This document shows, in pieces, positions 1 to 8,900 of a DNA stretch of 17,028 nucleotides; the first letter of the stretch is position 1, and each line of letters starts with the position of its first letter. Made by a program: the position numbers and the translations under genes. The DNA is taken from NCBI GenBank assembly GCA_004335635.1, contig QAXH01006143.1, forward strand, positions 12,712 through 29,739, read 5' to 3'. Origin of the DNA: Chloromonas sp. AAM2. Taxonomy: Eukaryota; Chlorophyta; Chlorophyceae; Chlamydomonadales; Chlamydomonadaceae. The notes under the pieces were generated by a model. It made no database searches. It was not told the DNA's origin and worked only from the letters and a program-made list of their open reading frames with translations.

Positions 1-95
1 ACCAACATGATGCGACACAGGGTGGTGCAGGAACAGGGAGCAGACAGGGCATCACCAACATGATGCGACACAGGGTGGTGCAGGAACAGGGAGCA
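1..95. repeat. 53-bp tandem repeat, about 1.8 copies, cut by window edge
   Basis: Bases 1-42 and 54-95 are identical, separated by the 11-base spacer 43-53, giving a 53 bp period. The second copy diverges after base 95. The first copy starts exactly at the window edge, so the array may continue to the left. It lies downstream of the last exon recognised for the minus-strand kinase gene, probably in an intron or 3' region. No coding role is evident. Confidence 0.85.
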
Positions 96-572
96 TGAGG
101 GCGGAAACAGAATTTTCGCAAGGTTGATGAAAAAACAATTCGCATGGCGAAAACACATTGCCCAAAAATGACAAGCTGGCTGTTGAGCCCACGGCGCTGC
201 AACACACACTTCCCTTGTAGTCTGCCCTGTTATGCCAGCCGCTCATCCATCCACCCATGACATGCCATAGAAGAAAGCGTGGTTAGACGAGCATGTTCAA
301 TCATGGCCTTCCACCTTGATCTCTAGCTGCCCCACTATCCTGCCAGCGGACCAACGCCGAGTGATGTGACACTTGCTTGTTACACTCAGCTGTTACCTCA
401 TTTGCATACGGACGCAGTAGCCCTTGATAGGCGTTGTGGAGTGGGATAGTCAAGGTGATAGTGCCACAATACCACTCACACAGACAGTCGGCGCGTGCTT
501 ACAGTCACAGTGCTGCACGTGCACTTCCACGCGCACTCAGCACGTGCTTGCCTGTATGCGTAGGTTGCTCAC

Positions 573-658
573 CGGATGTGTCACGGGCGCCAGGTGCCGG
601 GTGTGAGGACAGCCGCGGGTCCCCACACACTCGACTGTGCACATCGTCATCCGACAGG
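573..658 (-). other. Possible further exon of the AFK-like gene
   Basis: Acceptor CCCGCAG ends at 659 and the strong donor CCG|GTGAGC follows base 573. The middle frame gives LSDDDVHSRVCGDPRLSS, then HPAPGARDTS. The acceptor phase (2) agrees with the preceding exon. The composition is plausible for a surface loop, but no conserved kinase motif is present, so this rests on splice-site quality and phase only. Confidence 0.3.
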
Positions 659-3600
659 CTGCGGGCAAACACGGCAAGGCAAGACGCACTTGGGCAATGT
701 TAGAGGAAAACGCCACAGAGATGCAACCACCTGAGGTGTAATCAGTTGTGGTAGTTGACTAAGCTGTAATGGAGATCTCTCTTCATGCTCTGCATCTAAC
801 TGGACAAAGTAGAACTTCTACACAAAAGAGTAGGTTGAGGGAAGAGAGAGCGCCTATTGTTACTAAGTTGCATCGCAAGTAGCAGAGACCAGGAACCACT
901 TTCAACCCTTGTCATTTAATTCCTGATCAGGCCTTCATTTCAAGAGTGCAATGGTCAGGCCTTAAGACAGGATGAGGCAGGCCCCAGAGCACGAGGCAGG
1001 GGTGCTTTGAACTGAGCTGGGTACCCCACAGTCGGTGCGTCAGAGACTGAAAGCATGTCTACAAAGGGTGGCTTGCCTGTTCCTGGCCGCGGCAGCAGCT
1101 GGGTGGAACCTGCTGGGGGGCACTGCTCCAGCGCCAGCCGCCAGCACCACTGCTGCCGCTTCCACCGGCCCCCGGCCGGCCGCCAGGGCAGCGGCTGCGA
1201 TCTCAATGGCCTCAAACTCAACCGCTGTAGCGCCATTCTGTACCCAGCATATCATGATCATCATCGTGACAAGGGCAAGAGCACCTGTCTGGCTTAGGCC
1301 ACTCAAGTTTCACCTGCTTGACGCCAACGTCACAGGTTTTGTAGCTAGCGGTGCTGCTGCAGACCAAACAGTTTGAATGGTTAGCAGCCGTCGCTCTCCT
1401 AAGCAGAGCATAATAAGCAAGATTGCTCCAAAACGTCAAGCACAAGCAATGTTCAGGTGAATAGTCCAGCATTATTACGATTTGCGACAGGGGGCCCACA
1501 TGCACTGAGCGGGAACGCTGCCAGTCCATGCATCAGCTGAGGCTGGATACTGACCAACCCTGAGCAGCGGGAGCAGCGGGAGCACAGACCGCCCTAGGAT
1601 TCAATGCATACTTTCCTTGTACGGCAACACACGCACATACAGAAAAGTGAGCCATAGGCCACAGGCCACTAGACTGCAGTCTACAACCTTTCCTCACACC
1701 CCCTTGATCTTGCCCTCATTTTCACAACAATTAACGTGTGTGGGCTGCGGCGCTGCTGAAGAGATCTGCGGGCAATACAGCTCTGCACTTACGTTGGGCA
1801 GCCCTGTTCCCCATGCAAATTCCCTATTCCCGTTCCGTGTCTTGTGACGGCTTCCCTGCCAAAGCCTAGTCTTGCTGTGATGCTTGCCCATGTTTGCCCT
1901 CTTATCCCTTTACAACTATAATAATAAAACGATACCCCTCCGTGATGATTACGACACTGTGTACATATACAGTGTCAAGGGCGCCAGCCTACAATTGCAG
2001 GGCTAGAATGCCAACCATTGCAAATCTGCAGATTTCATGTGGAAACGCTTATGAGTCTACATACAAGTGGCGCAGCTCCATCCCACCTGGTGCAACACTC
2101 GTGATTCAGGTGCCGCCACTCCACAATGCCTAGCCATCTCACTGGCGAGCTGTTCGGCCTGTGAAGCAACAAACCCTTCGCGTATGGAGCACTGTGCAAA
2201 GCTCTGAATTCCGTTAGGCAGGCAGCCTTGCAGCACAGACTAGGCCAAACTGAGGCACGACAGACTAGGCAAAACGAAGGCACACACACCTCATGAAACT
2301 GATGAAACAACTCCACACATGAGTCGCAGCAGTAAGCCCCTAGCCAATGGAGTCGCTGTGACCGATGTGACAGGCGTGGCAGGTGTGATAGACGTGACAG
2401 GTGTGACCAGTGTGACAGGTGTGACAGGTGTCGCATGTCCCTGGTTGCCCCATTCAAACCATCATGAATCGCGTACTCAGTGAGACATTCAATCAGACAA
2501 CTATGAGACACTTGTGGATCAGGCAACACTTAAACCACACAAGTGCGAACTGAGCAACACTGAGGAACTGCACAGCTGGAAGCACATACAGACAACAGTG
2601 AGGAGCAGCCCTCCCCAGACTGAAGGCCATGTAAACAACAACAAAAAGACAACACTGAGGAGCTCGGCAGCACATTCCTGGCTGTTCAATTCCGAGGACA
2701 AGTAGGAATTGCCTACCTGCGCCAGCATCCGGCTGCCACAGAACTTGAGCACGGCCACGCCTTCCTTCGGAGCCAGGGCGGGCCGCGGATGAGCCGTGCC
2801 AGACGATAGAAGCGGGGACAGCGGGGCCGGGGCGGGAGCGGAGTGGGCTGTTGCGGGCGAGACTGCACCAGGGGCAGACGACGGGGCGCGGGAGAGGGCA
2901 CCGGGGGCGTGGGCCGTACTGGGCGAGTTTGCACCGGAATTCGAAAGGTTGCGGGACAAGGGAGCAGGGTGGGGAGGAATTGTAGGGGAACCCACACCGG
3001 AGGTTGAAAGGGTGCGGAGAAGGGGCGCGGGAGGGGGTGGAGTTGCTGAGTGTGCGGGCGTGGGTGAGATGGCACCACAACTAGACGGCCCGCGAGGCAG
3101 GAGTAGAGGGGGTTGGGCGCCTGTAGGCGATCCCGCACCATTGACCGAGCGGGGCCGGGGCAGAGGCGGTTGGCCCTTGAGACTGGGGCGAGTGGGCAGC
3201 TGGCCGGGGGGGTGCATGGGTGCAGGTTTGGGTGGCGGTAGGCTGAAGAGGCAGAAGAAGACCTTGCCACCGCTGTTGACCTGCAGAGGGCATGGGTGTG
3301 CACATGGGTGGGCGGTTTTTAGATTGTGAGATTCGTTTACATGGTTGGCATTCTGGAACACAATACATGGTATTGTCATTGTCAGACCAGTCTAAACATC
3401 GTTGGACCTGCTGAGGAACTTAGCTTAGAGACAGTAGCTGGTTTCCATGACACCTCGTATGACTGTCAGCCTACCCCCACACACGGCAGATAAGAACAAG
3501 GCTGGCATGCGTGACTCAAGTAATGCTTTCTAAAAGCTGAAAGCAGCTCCTGGCCTCCTTTCACCGGCTGACCTCCCGCCTGTAGTCACACCTGCATTGC

Positions 3601-4748
3601 TTGGTTTTGATCGAACACGTCGTCCTGTGACAGGGACTCGGTGGGAATGGCCATGATCAGCCTAGACCAGTCCAAGGCGCTGATGTCTGCAGCCAAGGCC
3701 AGGCGCAGAGGCGGCATTGATGCGGTGTGCATCAGAACAGATCCTGAACAGTGCACGTGCTTGACTCTGTTGGGATCATGGCCTTGTTTTGCTGGGGCGG
3801 GTGATGTAAGCGGCTGCTAAGCTAAACAGTCGTGTGAAATTGGCATTAAATTTGAGGTATCTGCAGCCATGGCCGGTGACAGAGGGCGCATTGAACATCT
3901 ATCAAAAGCCGCAGGCAAGTTTGCTGCATTTTGACCAATCAACTTTCCAAGTGCAAGGGCACTTTGCAGTGCTGCTTGACAACTAACTGATGATCCTGTG
4001 AGTTGGGAAGCTCCAGAGGCAGCAGTGATGGAGCATGCATTGAAACCTGCCTGCCAGAAAATCACAAACACTACATGCGCTTGATTCAGAAGACCCTGAC
4101 CTTGCATGTGCTTGTAGTTTTGTGACCTTCATGGTGTGATGGAGCATGCATTAATGAACATCAGGCGCAGGCCAAAGGCAAGTTCGTTCCACAAACGTTC
4201 AATGATCAGACTGGGAACTACCTAAACATTATGAATGTCGCTATGCTGGCATATGCAAAGCATTTGAGCTGAGTATACTTGTTCCCACAGTATGAGAATC
4301 AATTTGTGGCATTCCCAAAGCTCGGCTCATAAAGCGACAGCTATGCGACAGGTTGTTACTCAATCACGTCAGCGCCCTCAATGCAGATGAAGACGCCTGA
4401 ATCATGAAGCAATGTCCTAGCCCTTCACAATCCTCAAGTCGCCCTGGCCACCTTCACACTTCTCAGACGGCCGATCCATGTGGCATGCAACACCCAACCC
4501 CAGTGGGCATGCACTATATTGGACGTACCCAGCACAGCAGCAGCTTGGATCCTGTCCACTATGGAAGTTGAGCTCCTGGCACGTGGCGTCTGACTGCGGC
4601 TTGTGCCAGTAGCAGGTGGTTTGTGGGTATGGCTGCGATCAATTGTGAGACCGCCCTCTTGCAGCAAGGTGGCCAGCTCTGATGCATCGTGCCAATTGCC
4701 CAGGCTCATGAAAGGCAGCAGAAGCTGCTGGCTTGCTGACTTTCTCAT
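573..4748 (-). CDS. Actin-fragmin kinase-like (AFK) protein, 5' part, partial gene
   Basis: Proposed exons, in gene order: 4748-4529, 3743-3592, 3280-2717, 2158-2087, 1237-1110 and, least certain, 658-573. Phases agree at every junction (1, 0, 0, 0, 2). The core reads as an AFK-type protein kinase N-lobe: a Trp-containing helix (ALDWSRLIMAIP), a glycine-rich strand (NSGGKVFFCLF), a strand with the likely ATP-binding lysine (VAVLKF), a helix-C-like segment (EQLASEMARHCGV) followed by APESRVL, then EFEAIEIAAAAL. This order matches what is known of the actin-fragmin kinase fold, whose founding member phosphorylates actin in Physarum. Between the glycine-rich strand and the lysine strand lies an insertion of roughly 120 residues rich in Pro and Ser. 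The start at 4748 is the first ATG in the open frame; a further upstream exon is possible. The C-lobe with catalytic Asp and DFG-like motif was not found and should lie left of base 1. The AFK call is inferred from memory of the family pattern; substrate and activity are unknown. Confidence 0.6.
1110..1237 (-). other. Ala-rich exon of the AFK-like kinase
   Basis: Acceptor GGGTACAG ends at 1238 and the donor CAGCAG|GTTCCA gives an exon end at 1110. The frame reads NGATAVEFEAIEIAAAALAA and continues Gly/Ala-rich. It is phase 0 with the upstream exon and leaves phase 2. The EFEAI...AAAAL helix fits the position after the PESRV strand in AFK-type kinases. A GC-type donor (ACAG|GCAAGC) slightly further downstream is also phase 2, so the 3' edge is uncertain. 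Confidence 0.45.
1818..1859 (+). repeat. Partial copy of the dispersed retroposon-like repeat
   Basis: The stretch TTCCGTGTCTTGTGACGG followed by CTTCCCTG closely matches the 3' part of the element at 13497-13678, but the TGTAAATA tail is missing and no flanking direct repeat is seen. It sits antisense in an intron of the AFK-like gene. It is probably an old fragment. Confidence 0.6.
1953..1976. repeat. Inverted repeat, 8-bp perfect arms
   Basis: GACACTGT (1953-1960) and ACAGTGTC (1969-1976) flank an 8-base, partly self-complementary spacer GTACATAT. It lies in an intron of the AFK-like gene. It could form a small hairpin or be a dimeric protein site; no function is shown. Confidence 0.6.
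2087..2158 (-). other. 72-bp exon encoding helix C region of the AFK-like kinase
   Basis: Acceptor TTCACAG (ending 2159) and donor CAG|GTGGGA (2086) bound 24 codons reading AEQLASEMARHCGV, then AAPESRVLHQ. Both boundaries are phase 0 and match the flanking exons. This segment, directly after the lysine strand and MLAQ, is the best single piece of evidence that the gene is a kinase of the AFK type. Confidence 0.65.
2354..2430. repeat. Minisatellite of roughly 9-bp units
   Basis: Eight to nine imperfect copies of GTGTGACAG run head to tail, with occasional 10-bp or 8-bp units and substitutions. It lies in the intron between the kinase exons at 3280-2717 and 2158-2087. On the minus strand it reads as Leu-Ser-His repeats, an artefact of the satellite. 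Confidence 0.75.
2717..3280 (-). other. Exon with Pro/Ser-rich repeats inside the kinase N-lobe
   Basis: This 188-codon exon starts after CTGCAG (acceptor, 3286-3281) and ends at CAG|GTAGGC (donor at 2716). Its first 12 residues and last roughly 15 residues are conserved-looking kinase strands. The rest is about six degenerate repeats of 16-28 residues with the pattern PL-x-R-x-x-S-x-SGA-x-SP, for example PLSRNLSNSGANSP and PLLRTLSTSGVGSP. The repeats supply many Ser-Pro sites, which are potential phosphorylation targets, although nothing in the DNA proves use. The opposite strand shows long open frames here only as shadows of this GC-rich repeat. Confidence 0.75.
3592..3743 (-). other. Exon encoding the pre-N-lobe helix of the AFK-like kinase
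   Basis: The frame gives SMPPLRLALAADISALDW, then SRLIMAIPTESLSQDDVF, and ends with AMQ at a CAG|GTGTGA donor (3591). It is in phase with the next exon, which starts VNSGGK. The acceptor is TTCAG ending at 3744. The exon is only 152 bp, so it is easily missed by length filters, but the reading is strongly protein-like and fits the Trp-containing segment that precedes the AFK glycine-rich strand. Confidence 0.6.
3859..4054 (-). pseudogene. Diverged duplicate exon or alternative exon of the AFK-like gene
   Basis: The minus-strand frame reads FNACSITAASGASQL ... SMRPLSPAMAADTSNL. The last part resembles SMPPLRLALAADISAL of the real exon at 3743-3592, and the DNA of 3859-3893 aligns with 3685-3720. 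The acceptor GGCAGGCAG would join the 4529 donor in phase (completing a Gly codon), so it could be spliced in, but no convincing downstream donor was found and the frame stops at 3817. A decayed tandem exon copy is the simplest reading. Confidence 0.35.
4025..4152. repeat. 17-bp direct repeat pair
   Basis: GTGATGGAGCATGCATT occurs at 4025-4041 and again at 4136-4152, 111 bp apart. Weaker similarity continues: an AACATC...GGCAAGTT segment is found near 3894-3920 and near 4157-4186. Together with the duplicate exon this indicates a degraded tandem duplication in this intron. Confidence 0.6.
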
Positions 4749-5985
4749 GTGGAACTTTCGGCTATTGGATGGAACGCTGGATTGAGTGGTTGGGTGAGTG
4801 TGAGGTTGGATTCCAGGATTAGATTCTACAACCAGCAGCAGACAATGTAGTCGAAGTTGTTTCAAAAGTATTAGATGCCTGGTTACGGGAGTGGGAAGGC
4901 AAATGTGGGTAACGAGGCAAATGTGTGTGATGAGGTAGGCAAAGGCCTGTCGCTGATGGTGATTGGCAGAGCCTGCTTGAGTATTCTTTATGCTTCAAAA
5001 CCTGACCTTAAACAAAGCTGTCAAATACCCGCAAACAAGGTAGATTGTCGTTCGTTGCCGTTCCCATAATTCAAACGGAAACGGATTGCCGGACTTCCGT
5101 GGTCGACGCTTGGATTTTCAGGTGCGCTACCTTGGCGCTACGGAAATTCACTCGTCACTGAGGGTATTCAGTCCTGATCCAATCCTCGCAAAGCAGCATA
5201 CGGATCCGTACAGAAGTCCGCACTGGTGGGTCTGGGTACTGCAACCTCTGGAGCGACAGTGCTCGTGTGCCTTCTTGTATAACAACTTGACTTGGTGGCA
5301 TCATTACATAGCAATGTCAGGCAGACTGGGCCCGCTTAGTGTAGCAACAGCCAGCAGTCAGGATTCCCGCCTCCTACCACTGACTTGCCTGGGACACGTC
5401 AGCTGGGAAACTGTCCATTGCAATAGTCTACACTACGTACAACATCCCTGTTTAATCGCGCATTCTCTCTTCATCCGTTGTGGCATCCGTTGTCAATGAA
5501 GTGCACTCGTCAACCTGCCAACCCCTCACCTGCCAAAGAGTAAACTTTCTCTACCATGCTTGGCCTTGGGATAGCAATCAGGTAGTTCCCAGATACGTAA
5601 ACGAATTGAATGTTTATGGCATGGCAGGCAGACAATTGCTGAGAGCTGCTGCACATGCACAACACCAATTACAACACCTCAAAAATAAACCCGGCCAAAT
5701 AAAGTCAGGATGTAAGCCTTTAGTTTGCGTTGAATTAATGTAACCCTTGGGAAACAATAGGAAATACAGGGCCCACGCCCCTTTCCAAACTGGTGCAATA
5801 GCTACAGACAAAACAGCACATCTAACCAATCACCTTCGCCTTGCAAAACCACTCAATGACCGAGCACTACACTCAGTGCCAGAGATGCAGGCAGGCAGGC
5901 ATGCTTCACAATTTCCCATCCAAGCACATATGGCGCCTTGTTGTCTCTTGCATGCCGTTGGGTACTGTACCCTGTTTGAGAGTAT
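4749..5985. other. Intergenic region between two minus-strand genes
   Basis: This 1.24 kb should hold the 3' end of the PfkB gene and the promoter and 5' UTR of the AFK-like gene. No exon on either strand looked convincing. Visible details are a short AGGCAAATGTG duplication near 4898-4926 and a perfect 12-bp palindrome TACGGATCCGTA at 5199-5210. No TATA box was found close upstream of 4748. Confidence 0.5.
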
Positions 5986-5990
5986 TTACA
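5986..5990 (-). terminator. TGTAA poly(A) signal overlapping the PfkB stop codon
   Basis: The last codon and stop read ATGTAA, so the chlorophyte polyadenylation signal TGTAA overlaps the TAA stop. If used, the 3' UTR would be only about 10-20 nt. The next minus-strand TGTAA is around 5305, some 680 bp downstream, so a longer UTR cannot be excluded. Confidence 0.4.
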
Positions 5991-8900
5991 TGTGAGTTGT
6001 GAGTTTAAAGTCAACGAACGGATTATCTGTTGAGATCTGCTTCCATGCATCCAGCCCCATGTCGGCCCCCATGGCCTGCACGGCGGCTGCTCCCGCTGCA
6101 CAACCCCTCTGGGCACATGCCACCGCCGACCAGCCCTGAGCCAGGCCGAACAGCAACGCACTGCTCAACGCATCTGGACACCACAGGGCACACAGCAGCA
6201 TATGTCACGCAATCAAGCTGTCCGTGAATGCTACAGATTTTCTAGACACTGACCAGCCATGCACTGAAGGCGTGACAGCAATACTGTTGCTACCTTGTCC
6301 TCGCCTGCCGAGCAGCGCTGCCACGTACTAACAACAATGACGACAACAGCAAGCAATGGGACTGAGTTGAGTTAAGAGCAGGCAACTCAACTACGCAGCT
6401 GATGTGCCTGCTGCATGTGGCACAACAGCACCACACTGGACCATGCTGCATGTGCATGTGAGGGGCCATCGCATTTTTATCAATCTCTCAAGCCTATCAA
6501 CAGTGGTTTGTAGAAAAGTTCTTACGGAAAACCAACTCACAAACATTTGGCCAAACACGCCTAATCAAATCACAGCAAGTTTGGGCAGCAACAACATGCA
6601 CACTCTCCCTCACATGACACTCACCTCCTGCTCCGGTCGCATCCAAAGGTGTGATGCCAGAAACTGCCGGAACATGCATCACACGATTGAACACCGCCTT
6701 GCCAAACAGTGCACAGCCACGCCGCCCTAGTGTAACCACCGCCATGTGACTGCAGTAACGGCCAAGGAAACCGCCCGCTGACAGCACCGCATCAGTTAAG
6801 GTCGTACACACGTCATCAGCGGCTGAGCCATCAACCATAGCAGCCTTTCGAGCGGTTGTCACATGCTCTGACTGCCCATCAGCCATCCCAGCAGCCCAGT
6901 CACTTTTTGATGCATCTGGGCACTGCTCTACTTCCGCCAGTACGGGGTTGATGGCTTGTAGCTCTGGAAACCCAGCAGACATTCCGGAAGCAACTGCAGC
7001 TGTACATCGCTCGCCTGCTGCAGACTGTCTGGCCTCAATGGCGGCCTGGTCGGCCTGATCAACCGCTGGCAGCATGTTCCTGACCACCCCAGCCTTCACA
7101 AGCGCCATTGCCTCATCCTGCACATGCAGTTCACAGGTTTCAGGAAGATGTCAGAAACTGACGTCAAACGAAAGAACGACTGATGTGTCGCCTGATGTCT
7201 GTTGAAAGCCACCGCTGGGAGTAACAAATGAGGGGCATACATGGGGTCATAGGATGGGGTCATGCATGTCATGGCATCAACTGCTAGCATGTCTGATGCT
7301 GAGGGTTACCAAGGAGAGGTAAAGATGACATTGATATGATGGCATCTGCTGCCTGCAAGTGTTTTCACCCCTACTGCCGCTGCAGCCGCTTTCTGTGCCT
7401 CCGGTGCCTTCCTTCTGATGTGTGTCATGCCCCTGCTTCTGCTGCTCCCTGCAAACGTTTTCATGACATCTTCTTACCTCGTTGCACCCACTGCCACGAC
7501 ACATGTTCATTCAGTTGCAGCCGTCCCCATCACACCTTCTTACCTCATTGCACACACACACGTCGACCATGCCTGCCAAGATGAGGTCACACAGCACAGC
7601 TGCATGTGCAGCCACCACCTCATGAGAAGCGAAGTCGAGCAGAACACGCCGCCGAGCCTGCATGCATGGACATGTCACACATCAATATGACACACACCAT
7701 GGCATCCAGTGCTGGAGCAAGGATATCGGCGTCCAAACTAACAAGGACGGTGAGCCTGACACACTGCTGAGCCTGAACCTGTACTATCAGAGCCCTGACA
7801 TGTTTGACTGACATAGCCGGTACCAGGCAAAGGTGTTGATTAGCACGACGGACGCACCACAGTGCACAACCATCCTGTGAGCTATCCCGATATATGAAAG
7901 CCGGGGAAACAGTTTGGCTGAACATATGCTGAACCAGATGTCACCAGAATTGTGACTAAATGGCTTCAGGCTGAATTGCACAGGACAGGCCTTCTTGCCA
8001 TGCCATGACTGTGGCATCCAAGGTGTATCAGTGGTGCATGGTATGCAGGCCGCACCTGTCGTGCTAACTCGCATGACCGTTGCAGCAGCTCAGGCGAGTA
8101 GCAACTGTACCCAGATAAAAAGGCCCAGCCGCTGCTGCCTCTACGGCTTGGAACCTGCCGTTGGCCGCTGCATGCAGTTGTTTGATCCGGGCCTTGCACC
8201 CCCCTGTTATCAACGCACGTCAATGCACTGTGCAGGTGGATACCACTGCAAGCCACGCCGGGCGCTTGCAAGCTGCTTTCCTTACGGCATGTGAGCCCTG
8301 CTGCGCTTGCCACAGGTGCCATCCCCTTTGTCGTGACACCAAAACCAGCGCTTGCAATGCCAGGCCCCTGCATACCTCCGCCGCCAACACACGCTGCATG
8401 ATGCTGCGTGCTGCTACCATTGCAGGCGCGTGCAATCACACCTTGCTGTGCTGCAACCTGTGCACCAGCACCGCTGTGCTGTGGGTTTTGGTGAGGGCTG
8501 TGTTCTTCTGGTGTGAAGTGTTGCAGGTCGAGGGAGGATGCCTTGAGAATGGTGTCCTGACTGATGTACGTCCTCATTGTGCGGTTGCCACCATGTGACA
8601 GGATAACCGACTGGCCTGGGGCATGAGGAGTAAAGTGAAAAAAAACCAAGAGGGGGTCATTGTGAAGCGACTCGGATACGCGCAGTTGTCCCCGCGTGTC
8701 CTCATTGTGACTCCATTTGGTATAAAAATGTGACGAGCTGGAAATTTTTCACGAGTCTTCACATAAGAGTTGGGATAATTCTATCATTTGTGTAAAGGCA
8801 ATGCTTGTTGCCGCGGTATGCAAAAAGTCGTGTGATGATGGTGACGATTGTGAAACCAGCTCTGGTCAGCTGGTCAGGTAATAGGGCTGTTCTGCCAGCA

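Noticed and set aside
1035..1376. Ala-rich plus-strand frame of 113 codons
   Set aside because: It overlaps the minus-strand exon at 1237-1110, and its Ala-rich composition is the antisense reading of that GC-rich stretch.
2035..2529. 164-codon minus-strand frame with Leu-Ser-His repeats
   Set aside because: The repeats come from the 9-bp minisatellite. The true exon at 2158-2087 uses another frame that reads AEQLASEMARHCGV.
2796..3329. Gly-rich plus-strand frame of 177 codons, and minus frames starting at 3303 and 3080
   Set aside because: These are shadows of the GC-rich Pro/Ser repeat exon of the minus-strand kinase; only the 3280-2717 frame has conserved motifs at both ends.
5086..5499. 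137-codon plus-strand open frame
   Set aside because: It has no ATG at its start, no splice-site support and an unstructured composition rich in Trp, His and Cys; it lies in the intergenic region and looks like chance.
8718..8728. TATA-like GGTATAAAAATG on the plus strand
   Set aside because: It lies inside a PfkB intron with no plus-strand exon downstream.
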